From NCBI RefSeq assembly GCF_019175385.1, contig NC_083340.1, positions 14,458,336 to 14,522,335 of the forward strand: 64,000 nt of DNA, in the 5' to 3' direction. A model generated the notes under the pieces. The model saw only the letters and a program-made list of their open reading frames with translations. It did not search any database and was not told where the DNA came from. Shown here piece by piece: positions 22,844 through 33,785 of this stretch. Both the position numbers and the translations under genes were made by a program. Every line of letters starts with the position of its first letter. Position 1 is the first letter of the stretch. Origin of the DNA: Lycium barbarum (lineage: Eukaryota; Streptophyta; Magnoliopsida; Solanales; Solanaceae).

Positions 22844-23067
22844 AAAAAAAAAAAAAGGGGGCAGATAGGTGCACTAAGCTCCCGCTATGCGCGAGGTCCG
22901 GAAAAGGGCCGGACCACAAGGGTCTATTGTACGCAGGGCCGGACCACAAGGGTCTATTGTACGCAGCCTTACCTTGCATTTCTGCAAGAGGCTGTTTCCA
23001 CGGCTCGAACCCATGACCTCCTGGTCACATGGCAGCAACTTTACCAGTTACGCCAAGGCTCCCCTTC
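22844..23067 (-). mobile_element. TS-family SINE (tRNA-derived), complete with target duplication
   Basis: Read on the minus strand: gagccttggcgtaactgg (A box), gtcatgggttcgagcc (B box), gaaacagcctcttgcagaaa, ttgtggtccggccc, gcgcatagcgggagctta and gtgcacc, then a T-rich tail. This is the layout of the tobacco-type TS SINE. A 17-bp target duplication, atgtcacaactggtagt at 22827-22843 and atgtcacaattggtagt at 23068-23084 (one mismatch), brackets it. An internal 30-bp unit (22906-22935) is tandemly duplicated (22936-22965). Confidence 0.92.
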
Positions 23068-23310
23068 ATGTCACAATTGGTAGTGTGTATATATTTATAT
23101 TATCAAATGTATATAACTTAAATAATTTTTAAAATAATTTTAGCTCACTTATCGCTCTAGATTACTCTCATGCATCATCTAGAATTTTAAAACTCTGAAT
23201 ATGCATTTTTCTTCAAAAAGAGTCTCTTTCAATAAACGATAAATTAAATGAAAGTCGGCTTGCATACGTAGTTACATACGTAAAGAACAGCAACACTTCC
23301 ATAAATAATA

Positions 23311-23499
23311 CTCCTTCTGTCTCAATTTGTTTGAACCTATTACCTCTTTCCTAATTTAGAAACAAATTCACTTTATGAATGATTTATAGCCACATAAATT
23401 TTCAAGGCTTATTTTGAACCACAAGTTTCAAAAGTCTTCCCTCTTTCTTAAAATGTCGTGCCCAGTCAAATGAGTTCATATAAATTGAAACGGAGGGAG
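23311..23499. mobile_element. Stowaway-like MITE, 189 bp
   Basis: TA-flanked (23309-23310, 23500-23501). Ends ctccttctgtctcaatttgt and ataaattgaaacggagggag are inverted repeats. Same family as 4145-4349 (shared tttgaacctatt, tatagccacataaatttt and gtcaaatgagttcatat-type blocks), and much better preserved. Confidence 0.85.
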
Positions 23500-23501
23500 T
23501 A

Positions 23502-23889
23502 TATAAAGGTAAATAAAGAGGAGTAGAAGACAACAACATCGCTTTCAAATTCCGGAAAATAAGAGTTAGCTTTGTAGCTTTACGTCATAATTTTTTTGTT
23601 TCCCTAAACACTTTATTTAAGAATAAATTGAATTATGTTTGTGGGAATTCTTCAACTTTGGTGACTGATTTCAAGGGGAAAAACAAGTAATCACGTGTTT
23701 AACTTTTCTGAAAAAGGTTGTAGATGGGTGGACTAAACTTGCTTCAAACAGCCGAAAACACAAAAAGATAAGTGTTTTGTTATTGTCTGTGGTTGTTGCA
23801 TTACTTGGTTTAGATAATTTAATTCCCGAAATAAAATTTAGGAGCCCTTTTCTAAGTGACACTGCAATTAGTGAGGCGCACATCAATTA
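23502..23889. other. Unassigned DNA next to the minus-strand LTR element
   Basis: May be the decayed interior of the element whose LTR lies at 24074-26083. A 71-codon minus-strand frame here was not recognised as gag. Confidence 0.35.
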
Positions 23890-24073
23890 AAACACCGTTC
23901 TTACCCAGACTACTTCTCGAAACTACTACTCCATAGAAGTGAGACAATTTTAAATGTCTTGGTGGTCAACTGTTTATATGTGTGGGCGCCACACACATAT
24001 AAAAGTGACCCCACTGGACACGGTTTCATAGACTCCCTAAGACACTTGAACCTAGGGCTCTGATACCAAGCTT
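23890..24073 (-). mobile_element. Leader and primer-binding site of a truncated gypsy-type element
   Basis: Directly after the LTR end (minus strand) comes aagc, then ttggtatcagagccc at about 24057-24069. This is the classic site complementary to the 3' end of initiator tRNA-Met. A leader of about 150 bases follows, then recognisable sequence stops, so the coding part has been lost. Confidence 0.7.
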
Positions 24074-26083
24074 TGTCACGCCCCGAACCATGGCCTGGGC
24101 GAAACACGACACTCAGTGCCTTACTGCATGTGACCGAGTGAACCACATGGCTTGCTGAATCATCATGAGACATAACATGAGTAGGCTATAACATGAATGA
24201 GACAAAATGGCTATAAGACTCCGAAAGTCTGACATAACATAACTGACTTGTCTAGTCTATGAAACCTCTAACATGAACATGAGTCTGCTAAACAAAACTG
24301 CTGGGACAAGGCCCCCAGCATACCTTTGATGCATAATCATCATAAAAGTAAGTAATGACTAAACCCCGAAGGAGATGGGGCTCACCAAAAGCTGATACGT
24401 GGATGATCCTATAGAGCAGATGCGTTGTCCTGTAAATCAGTACCTGCATCGTGAAATGCAGGCCCCCGGGCAATAGAAAGAGGACGTCAGCATATTGAAT
24501 GTACTGATATGTAAAGCAACTGAGTAAAAGAATAGGGTACATGATATAACATGATATACGAGAACGGAAACCTGTACATGAGCATCAGCATGAATACATA
24601 TGAGTATAATATAAGAAAATTGTTATACGTGGGGAGTGCAATAACTTGTAACCGATCCATGGTCTGGTGCTTGCGTCCCGCCAGCAGAACACTCAGTCCT
24701 TGCCAGGGAACATGAGATTTAATAATATGAAAGGATCCAGTCATTATGAGAATCATCCGGAACATAAGTGGATTAATCCTCATCCTACGGTGGCAACGTA
24801 GTTTCAGGCTATCTGAATCCCTCCTCGGTAATTAAAGCAACTCCCCAAAACATGAACATGTAAAATAGTGGCACTTGCTGCCCATGGTATATCATGAAAC
24901 ATAACTTACTTGCACATGGTTTTCATGAATCATAACTTGCTTATACATGGTTTTCATGAATCATAACTTGCTTCCATGTACTTGTAAAAGTTAGTATTTT
25001 TCTTACAAAAATATCATAGTTTATCATAACATAACATGCATGTAAGAACCCATGGAATGAGATATATTTGGGTTTTCATAGATTACGGACGGATTCTTAA
25101 TAATCATACAGAAATATTAAGAACACAATGATGGAATTATAACAATTCATACTTAGTATAATCATAGACATGGACCTAGGGTTATCATGAGCATGGCGTA
25201 AAAACTCTAGTTTTCATGGGGAGTCATAATTTATGGATTATGAGGCGTGGGAAAGAATAATGATGTTCCCACACGTAGATAGTAACTCTACATACCTGGT
25301 AATGCTCCAAACTTGAATTAAATACTTTAACTTTAAAGAAGATTTCCAAAATCTTGAATTCTTGAATCTTGAGATGGGTTTTCTTGAAAACCCTAGTTTA
25401 GGAACAATGATTTCTTGCTTAGATTATTAGAGTATATGTTAAAATTGAGCTGGAAGGGTTTGGATTGACTTACCTTGATGTTTTAGATTGTTGCTAGGGC
25501 TTGAAATTGTGAATAATGAAATAAAAGAACTCAAGGCTTGAATTTATACAAAAGTGAGGCGGAAATTATATGGACATATTATACGGTCCGTATAAAGTTA
25601 CACAGTCCGTATAACATGACCATATTTTATCATGGCACAAAAAAGAACGTCGGGTTGAGGTTTCGTGAAGTACGGACGATTTATACGGTCCGTATAAAAT
25701 TATATGGGCCGTATAAGTAGTTCGTATAACATGACCAGTGAACAGACTGCTCTGTACTCCTTCAGTAAAATGACCATAACTTTTTGTACAGATGTCCCCT
25801 TGACCCCCATAATATACCGTTGGAAAGGTATTTCAAAGGGATACAACTTTCAAGTAGGAAGTTTTCACAAATTCCTAACGCAAGTACCCGAAAACAGGCC
25901 ATAAGTAAAGACTATCCTAGACTTCGATGAATTTAGAAGGCCTTAAGAACTTCACTTTTTAGTTTGACTTCAAAACGACTGTTTATCACCCGAGTTCATC
26001 CCAAATAGATTCGTATAGCTAAAATATCACCTTTATACTAGATTCATACATTTATACCTAATTCAGATTTACGGGATGTTACA
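24074..26083 (-). mobile_element. 2.0 kb LTR of a chromovirus-like (Tekay/Del-type) gypsy element
   Basis: On the minus strand it starts TGTAACATCCCG and ends GGGGCGTGACA, with the expected TG...CA termini, and is followed by the primer site. The tgtcacgcccc terminus with a tRNA-iMet primer site is typical of solanaceous Del/Tekay elements; that assignment is by resemblance. Only this 5' LTR and leader remain. The outer edge at 26083 abuts the Tat-lineage fragment, so this element probably inserted into or recombined with it. The segment 25560-25740 holds clustered tacggtccgta motifs. Confidence 0.7.
25566..25735. repeat. Cluster of tacggtccgta-type palindromes inside an LTR
   Basis: ttatacggtccgtataa occurs twice (about 25578 and 25690) with degenerate neighbours (cacagtccgtataa, atgggccgtataag, gttcgtataac). 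Each perfect copy is palindromic. The same motif family fills 27840-28135 in a different LTR. Confidence 0.8.
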
Positions 26084-26872
26084 CCAATAGTTTATGTAAT
26101 AAACATAAATGCGAAATGAATAACATCATAATGGCAAAAACATTGAGTACAAGCATTACAAAAATTATTCATTATGAAGAAACCCTACAATTTAATTGCC
26201 AGATACCCTTTCAGATACCAAATACCACAAAAGATTCCGATCTTTTGGTATTCCCGAATCAGTTAGTATCATGTTTTTCAAATTCCGATTCAAGAACATA
26301 AAGGGCTAACGGGATTACATCAGTGATATACTATCCATAAAGGGAATTTTTGTTTCTGAATATTTGGAGATGCCGGGCATGGTTAAGCTCCGTTCGCCCA
26401 AATCATCAGCAACTTAAGGTATTTTTGCCTTCTGTACTTTAAATTACTTTGTGATTAAGTGGCAAATGAATTATTTAAACTTTTTTTTTCACAAAGTAGA
26501 ATAAATCTCTCATTATAAACGAAGCCCTCTTTTCCGGCATTACGAGTGAAGGAATTTATTCGTAATGAGTTAGATGCCCAAGCCATCTCCCGAATACATT
26601 TGCAGTGAAATGATAAATCTTCTTACAAGTATTCCGAGGTCGGACTTTTAGAACGGATTAACCACCCGGGAAAAGTTCTAGCCAAAGAAATCTTACAAGA
26701 GATTTATCATATAAAGGAAAAGACGAGATATGGATAAGAAAAAGCTTCATTCATCATAGAGTCATCACAAAACAAAACTATTACAAAACAATCACCAAAT
26801 CCAAGCGGAGCAAAAGTAAGAAAAACAATCAAACATTGAGGGGAGGAGAAATACAGGAGCCTCTGAAATGAT
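26084..26872. other. Non-coding spacer of the truncated Tat-lineage element
   Basis: Lies 3' of the minus-strand gene, where the complete element has its pol-to-antisense-gene spacer (56372-57391). No pol remnant was recognised, so gag-pol has been deleted or displaced. Confidence 0.45.
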
Positions 26873-27671
26873 CTAAGCATGATCATCATCGGATGGAACC
26901 CTCTTTTCAAAAAGCAAGTCATCGTCTGCATCCCCAGAATCTCTTTCCTCCGCAACCTCCTCTTCTTCAACATCCTCATTTCCAAACAGGTCACCAAGAA
27001 TATCACGAGCGTCCTTTAGTTTTTGCTCAGTAATAGCAAGGGCGTCAGCATGATCAAATGAGGAAAGATCAAGGCCTTTAAGAAAATCGAGTTTCAAGAA
27101 CAGCCAAGTTAACGGCATTTTGATTTTCTACAACATAGGCTTCTTCCAATCGCTTAGCCTTTTGCTTATACTTGTCTTTCCGGTGCATGAGTTGCCTCCC
27201 ACGCTCCGGTAGATCTTCTAGTTTTCTCAATATCTTAGTGATAAATTTATTTTTCTTCTCCAATGAAGCTTTCATCTTGAGATCTTTCTTAGTATATTTC
27301 TCCTCAATTGCAACTATATCTCTCTTACTTTGATTTAAATCAATCAAAGCTCTAGTTAGATCCCTAGAATCTTGAATGCTTTTAACTTGTAGTGATTGAA
27401 ATTTTGCGTCAAGCTCGGCGAATTCAGTATTCCGAGAAGACAATCTATCTCGGAGGTTCTGGATTTCCTCAGTTGTTTTTTCAAATTTGGCCTCCGTCTG
27501 AATGAGTTTCACCCTCAAATTGTCGTTGGTCGTATCCTTCTCAGAGATCTCTCCTTTTAATTTTGGAAAATCGGATACTTGATCTTGAAGACGCTTCAAC
27601 TCCGCTTTGTACACATTGGCTTCTTTCAACTCCGCATCGGAGCAAGAATGCTTTGCTTTTAAAGCTGACAA

Positions 27672-29053
27672 TGATGTGCCGGGAAATTATGGCACATTTG
27701 ATACTCTTTTACGAGAAGTTTTACTTGTTTTTAGGCAAGTATGTGCTGTTTTGATGTGTCTTTGACATGTTTCAGGTAAATCGGGAAGTTCGGGTTCAAG
27801 GAGTACAAGTTACAGAAAAGTTGCACTGAAGCTTGATTTTCACGGTCCATAGAAAGTTGCACGGACCGTATTTCTGGTCGTACAAAAGGTGGCAACGTAA
27901 CAGAATGTCACAGTGGATAGATGCTGAACCACGGACACTTATACGGACCGTACAATATTGTACGGGCCGTAGATGCGACGATGTTAGAAGATGCTTCACG
28001 AGCAGGATTGTACAAGCCGTATAACATTATACGAACTGTGGAAGGCCAGTTCGTATTATTCTCTGCAGACACCTGGATGAAGACCGTATAAGTCTTGTAC
28101 GGTCCGTGGAAAGTTTTCTACAGACCGTATAAGTACCGCCTGGGACTTAAGTGGAAATTCTATAATTTTACGTTTTTGAAACCTATAAATAGTCCATTGT
28201 AGGGTTTTAATTATTATCAATTATTATATTTTGACTTTTGGCTTAGAACATTAAATACTCTCTAGTTTTTGAAGGTTAAAACATCAAATCAAGTATTATC
28301 AATTCCTCTTTTCTTCCAAAGTAAGCAATTATGAATTCTTCAATTCCTTATTTCTTGTTCTTTATCATGAGTAGCTAAATTTCCTTACTAGGGTTGTGAA
28401 CCCAATGATGGGTTTTTTGTGATTGGGTTGTGATTGATATACACATAATGGATTATTAGGGTTTATTTTATTCTTCATTATTCATTCATAATTAATGGTT
28501 GCAAACATTGATTAAAGCCATAAACCTTGATTTATTTGGGAAAATAATTAGGGTTGGTAAGAATAAATAACGAGGACTCAAAGCTTTAAACTTTGTTTAA
28601 TAAATTCACTTAGGAATAAGGAGAATTTACTTGGCATGATTAATCGTTCTTCATAGTTACTTTCTTATATTTGGGAAAATCATAGAAAGAGATAATCTTT
28701 GTTTATTGGGAAATAGTAGAGATTCATATAGAGATTAAGTGCATTCATATAATGATCCATTAGAAGTATATCAAGATCAATACCCATGATCATACACTCT
28801 ATCTAACGGGGACACAACCTTAGTTTCTTTTACCATAAATTTCCACCTAAGCAAGTAGATAGCAATTAGTCATAGAAAACCCAACTATTACCAAAATCAT
28901 CGGATTAAGACATTAGACCTAAACTTAGCATCCTACGACTTTAGTAACCTTTTCACACCATATTTCCTGTGGGATTCGACCCCAACCTTGTTGGGTTACT
29001 ATATTTGACAACGTCCGCGTTATACCATTAATAGGTGTAATTTGAGCGTATCA
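27672..29053. mobile_element. Solo LTR, 1,382 bp, gypsy (Athila-like) type, with perfect target duplication
   Basis: Begins TGATGTGCCGGG and ends GAGCGTATCA (TG...CA), flanked by GACAA at 27667-27671 and 29054-29058. A TATA-like cctataaatag sits at about 28193. The end segment, with gggattcgaccccaacctt and a gacaacgtccgcg block, is of the kind found at Athila-type LTR ends (family call by resemblance). There is no internal region, so it formed by LTR-LTR recombination. If one removes it with one copy of GACAA, the minus-strand coiled-coil frame is continuous. Confidence 0.92.
27840..28135. repeat. Cluster of tacggaccgta-type palindromes inside the solo LTR
   Basis: About ten copies or near-copies of (t)acggnccgta, for example cacggaccgta, tatacggaccgtac, gtacgggccgta and ttgtacggtccgtgg, spread upstream of the TATA-like box at 28193, in the U3 region. 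Confidence 0.8.
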
Positions 29054-31152
29054 GACAACTCCTGAGTAAGAGTGACGTTGTTTTCATTGAGTTTATCAAT
29101 GTGCTTGGACTCACCCTCAAAACGCTCAAGACTTCCCGCCAAATAAGTTTGAGCCTGCAAGCATATTATCAAAAGTTATAACGTCTAAGGAAAATTGAAC
29201 GGACGAAAATTTATAGAGAAAAATGATAAAAAAACATACCTGGATCATAAGACCTAAAGCAATCATGTTCATCTGATATGTAGGCATGTCCTTTAGAATG
29301 ACATGTTCTTTTGGACCTATGAAATTCTTGGAAAAAATGCTCATCACATGAGGATTAGCTAATAAATTTGCCTTATCAAATAAGCTGAAAGATCGACTGT
29401 GATTAATAATAAGAGGGACAAAAGAATGTGACCACTTGACTGCGGGATCATCAGCTCGAAGAGCTTCATCACCAGTATCAGTTTCATGTGAATCCGTTTG
29501 AATAGGTCTTTTTCCTTCTGCATGATCAGAAGGTCGACTTGAAGGAGTTGCGGTATCACACGAGAAGGCGTCAGCTTTAGAAAAATGCTTAATCTCATCC
29601 CGAGGAGCATTAACTTTAGGAACATCGACGATTGGAACCTCGGTAACATCCACCCCGACAACGTCAGTGATGGTTATATTAGCAGCAGTGGTTGTACTTT
29701 GGGAAGGTACTTCGGGAATATCATCAACGACCACCACCTTAGGGAGAGTAGCAGATAGATCTTTTTTCCGAGAAGGAACTTCAGGGATGCCACATAAGTT
29801 TTTAGAATCCTTCATCAGAGATGCTTCTGAGACATTTGTCACGTCAATAAGAGAAAGGTTAATTCTTCTTCTTTTCCTCAAAATTAAAGGCGATTCTTCC
29901 TCGGAATCTGTACTTTCAAAGCAATGCCTACCTTCAGCTTTTTCAATCGCGAAAGGCCCAGAAGAAGATTGATTCTTCAATCTCCTCTTTTTGAGAACAG
30001 GTTTACCAACATCCTTTGAACCTTCCGCCTCCGCACTCGACCTCTTTCTAACAATAGGACGGATATTGTCCAGTGCCGAGTTGTCATCATTGGGAAGAAT
30101 CAAAGATCTTGAGGATGGTCTCTTTTTGCTAGAACGACCTGACCAAATAGAGACAATAAAGATAATTGTGACCAGAAAAGAAGATTAATAAGAATAAATA
30201 CTTTTATTCTTTTCGGAATCGTCCAAAGTATGAACACCCCATTGCACCGCCATTGATTCCCAAGTCATAGCACTTGCCGAGAATCAAATTATTTTTCTGT
30301 AAACGCACGAATATTCTCCGAAATATTTAGCTCGGGATTAAAAGCTCTCGCATTCCATTTTTCCGAAAAAGATTCAACATCACTACTCACTAACTGGTGA
30401 GTAGGAATAAACATAAATTCATTAAACCATAAACGGTCATGGCTATCTTCAGGATCATCGAACAGTTTATTCAGGCCCCTGGCCCTAAACATTATCATAG
30501 AACCCCTTATAAAACGAAGGGAGTTCTAATATAAAATATGATCCAAGGTAAGCTGTACATTGACAAGATGAGCAACGTGTTGATATAATTGAATCAAATG
30601 CCATACTCCGGGAGTAAGCTGCGCTACACATATTTGGAGACGACGGCATAATTGATCAATCAACGGAGTTAACAGTAAACTAAACCCAATAGTGAAGGGG
30701 TAAAGATACACTGCGAAAAACCCAGGCAAATGAGAACTGGCGAGTCTATCCGGTTCAGGAACATTAATATCCATATGGTGATCCTTCCAATGACACCTTT
30801 CAATTACAGAAGGAAAAAGATCTTCGGCAATATGGGATTTAATCCAAGACACCACCGCTATTCCTTCCATATCAGATTCATATTCGTTTGCAATGTTTAA
30901 GTCAGTAGTATGAGAAGGATTTTTGGGGAGCACAGCATCAACAGAAGGAAGATTTACCTTTCCAACTTCAACATAACCAGCATTAGCATATAAAGAAGAA
31001 GGCCTAGGAGAAGCAGCAACAAAAGCATCGCCCATAAGTTTCTTGGGAGGCATTCTATTTTTAGGTTTTTCAGCGCCCACATGAGGAGGAAAAGCGTCAA
31101 CAATGACGGTCTTTTCTGGCAAAATATCTTGAGAAGATGAAGGAGAAGACAT

Positions 31153-31566
31153 GATTAGGAATTAAATAAAAAGAAGAAATCAAAGAAAAAGAAGCAAAGG
31201 AATTTGAAATTGAAGAGTTTTGGAGCGAAAAATTTGAGATGAAATAGTAGAAAAAGGTAAAATTTAAACTTTTGTAGAGAAGGTAAAACCGCCATCATTA
31301 CCTTGGGAAACGGCGAGAAAATGAAGGGCACGGTAACGGCCACGTGCCCCACATCTGACTTCATCATTTAATGTGAGTTTTTTCAACTCCTTAGATTGTG
31401 CCACGTACTCATCGCGTCTCTGGGCCACGACCTGCCGTCAGTTACAACGTTTCCTATTCCATGGAAAGAAGATTCAAATGTCTGATCAAGAGAAGATTGA
31501 TGAAAATCGGCAAGATAATTTCTCGGGAACATCATTGTAATGAACCTGAAAAATTGAGGGACTATC
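31153..31566 (-). promoter_or_regulatory. Upstream region of minus-strand gene A; polypurine tract at its far end
   Basis: A TATA-like tctacaaaag lies on the minus strand at about 31268-31279, roughly 120 bases before the ATG, in a context resembling the better box upstream of gene B2 (60418-60427). On the plus strand, gagggactatc at 31556-31566 directly precedes the LTR and matches the last bases before the 3' LTR of the complete element, so it is the 3' polypurine tract region. Confidence 0.5.
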
Positions 31567-32205
31567 TGTATGGGTTAAAAATGCATCCAACACGTGGATC
31601 AACATATAGTTGACACGTGTCAATTTTTACAACGACGTAGAGATATCAGATGTTAGTGCCGAGTATAGCATTACAGAGAGACAGTTAATACCGAAGACCT
31701 GGTCAACGAAGAGAACATCAACAGAAACAACATACAAGACCTTCTTTACTACGCATTAAATGGAATTAATGTAGTAACGACGAAACAGCTCATAACAGCC
31801 AAAATCAAGGAATTCAATGACAATCATTAATTCAGTAATTAATGATGGCCGTTACTTCCATACAACGGGAAGGGCACCAAATAGGATCATGTACCTATAA
31901 ATAGGATTTTCACTTGGATACCTAGGCAGCCAATACTGACTGAAAAAAAAAGATACTTCTACTGATTATTGTTTTGCTTATTCTCATCATCATCATTCAC
32001 TGATCATTAAGTTCTTACTCGTTCTTGGAAAGGAGGAAATTCATTACTATTGTTCATCACAATTGACAAAAGTCTACTTCTTCCTTTTATTTACTTAGTC
32101 TTTATCGATAAGTAATAACTTTACTTGTGTTAATTATTTCATCCTTATCAAATTACTACCAATTGTGGTTAACCTTAGAACAAATTCAACTATTTGGGTA
32201 AAGTA
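31567..32205 (+). mobile_element. 3' LTR of the truncated Tat-lineage element
   Basis: Starts TGTATGGGTT directly after the polypurine tract, paralleling TGTATACGGG in the complete element. A TATA-like cctataaatagg is at about 31893. The right end (about 32200-32222) is uncertain because the inverted-repeat element begins at 32224. The matching 5' LTR and gag-pol are absent. Confidence 0.65.
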
Positions 32206-32223
32206 TGAATTTTGACTCAAACA

Positions 32224-32757
32224 GTCACTCAACTATCTTCTGTAACACAAAAGTCACTTAGAGCCCGTTTGGATTGACTTATAAGTTGCTTATAAGCTAT
32301 TTTCAGCTTTTTTGAGTGTTTGGCTGGCCAGCTTAAAGCCATTTTGTGCATAAAATAAGCCCAAAAAAATAATTGGGCCCGTTTGGCTTAGCTTATGTAA
32401 AGCAGCTTATAAGCCAAAAAAAAATAAGTTAGCCTACCCCAATTTTTTTTTTTTTTGGCTTATAAGGTGTTTCCAGCTTATAAGCTACTTATTTTAACCC
32501 CGTCCAAACAGGCTCTTAATTTTGTTTTGTAACTGGAAAATCACTCAACTTTCATTTTTGTAACACAAAAATCACTTAACTTTGTTTTGTAACTGGAAAG
32601 TCACTCAACTTTCATCTTTGTAACACAAAAGTCATTCAATTCATTTTTGTCAACTTTTGCCGACGTGGCATTTTTCTAAAAGTCAAATCCTTATTTAATA
32701 TATACTCACCCAATTATACCATTTAGTGACCCGCTCTACTAACCTGACCCGTTATCT
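32224..32757. mobile_element. Left terminal inverted repeat of a Mutator-like element
   Basis: Starts gtcactcaactatc, contains about three tandem units of the type gtaacacaaaagtcactta / ttgttttgtaactggaaa, then gccgacgtggcattttt and ccatttagtgacccgc. Its reverse complement is at 40086-40363, closely collinear apart from a MITE inserted at 32261-32515. Long terminal repeats with subterminal tandem units suggest a MULE; no 9-bp target duplication was visible, so the class is inferred. Confidence 0.75.
32261..32515. mobile_element. MITE nested in the left inverted repeat
   Basis: Ends gagcccgtttgga and gtccaaacaggctc are inverted repeats, and TTA flanks both sides (32258-32260, 32516-32518), as in PIF/Harbinger elements. 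A second internal start (gggcccgtttggctta at about 32383) suggests a composite of two related copies. It interrupts a block that is continuous in the right inverted repeat. Confidence 0.8.
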
Positions 32758-33210
32758 AATGAATTTAGTGTAGGACTTGATGAAGATGTCTGAGAACTGA
32801 TCACTAGTGTAAGTTTTGTAGAGCAGGGGATTAATATAGTAATTTTGAACAAAATCACTACTTCATGGCTCCTGCATTAACTAAGTGAATTGAAACATTG
32901 ATTATCGATGTGGCATTTACTTTCCCCGCAATCACTACCAACTTCTTATAGTATTCTTTGTAAAATTCAAGCTATTTGCTCAAGGGAATTGTATTCTGAG
33001 TACATCATAGATGAAAGAAGAACAAAGGTACAACTAGACTCGGTTGATTTGCGTAATATTTTGTGAATAGAGTATATAAATTTCCTTGAAGAACTGTTAC
33101 TACTTGCAAATAACTTAGCATTAGTGTCATAGTACGAGATGAACTTGAGGAAAGGCCCGAGTAGGGAGGAGAATCCAGACATGTTACAAGTAAGAAATTA
33201 CTAGTACAAT
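32758..33210. other. Interior of the inverted-repeat element, left part
   Basis: A minus-strand frame (33182 down to 32967, 71 codons) has protein-like composition but was not recognised. It could be a captured host-gene fragment or chance. Nothing else was seen. Confidence 0.3.
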
Positions 33211-33690
33211 TGTTGACACCTAATTTTCACCTCATAAGATGCGTATTTTAAATTTTCAAAATTTCCGAGTCAAAGACGGAGCAAGGATGCTCCTCAAAAA
33301 TTAAAATTTCAAATTTTTTTGAGAAAATTGCAAAAAATTGACGTTTAATTATTATTCTGTAAAAATTGATAATTCCAAGAAAATTACGAGTTATTTACTT
33401 TCATAAATATAATTCAAAAAGAAAATGCGTATCTTGCTCCATTTAACTCGAGAATATTGTTAATTAAGACGACGCATGAATTACGGTTCATTTGGACCGC
33501 ATTTTTCACATTTTTAAATATTCTCCGAAACTATATCAATATTAAACTTGTTTTGAAGCTAATAATTTACGAGTTTTAAATTTTAATCTGCCTAAGTAAC
33601 TATTTTTACTTAAGTTATATGTGTATTTTAATACTTAGTTTTATTTTAATTTAAAATGGAGGGGGGATTGAATTAAACCTTTTTAAAACT

Positions 33691-33785
33691 AAGGTGGGGG
33701 TGGGGGGGGGGGGACTTTTTTTTAAAAAAAAAATAGGGGTGAAAGTTCATAAAAATAAACATTCCACCCCCCCCCCCCCCAACCC
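33691..33785. repeat. G run and C run flanking poly-T/poly-A
   Basis: A G-rich tract (gggggtgggggggggggg type, about 33695-33713), then T8-A9, then a C15 tract at about 33766-33780. The G and C tracts are complementary, and each could also form a quadruplex or i-motif. Homopolymer lengths may include assembly error. Confidence 0.8.

Larger units (their letters stand above)
26873..31152 (-). pseudogene. Minus-strand gene of a Tat-lineage retrotransposon (copy A), split by a solo LTR
   Basis: From the ATG at 31152, the N-terminal exon carries a domain with a YPFTIGFSLLL core, an ICVAQLTPGVWHLI stretch and TLDHILY, resembling the plant 'putative gypsy type transposon' family (PF04195-like, by recall). 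It has one in-frame TAG (30526-30528) and a frame slip near 30290. An acceptor (ttggtcag, exon from 30138) opens a Lys/Ser-rich linker exon to 29240, ending CAG/GTATGT. A third exon starts at 29154 and encodes a charged coiled coil. That exon is interrupted by the solo LTR (27672-29053) and resumes in the same frame at 27671. A 1-nt slip near 27085 precedes an acidic C-terminus with a TAG at 26873-26875. The function is unknown; the position between pol and the 3' LTR, in antisense, is the same in the element at 50147-63212. Not functional as it stands. Confidence 0.7.

Noticed and set aside
29667..30188. Plus-strand frames opposite the copy A linker exon
   Set aside because: They mirror the minus-strand exon, which has the splice borders and the domain context.
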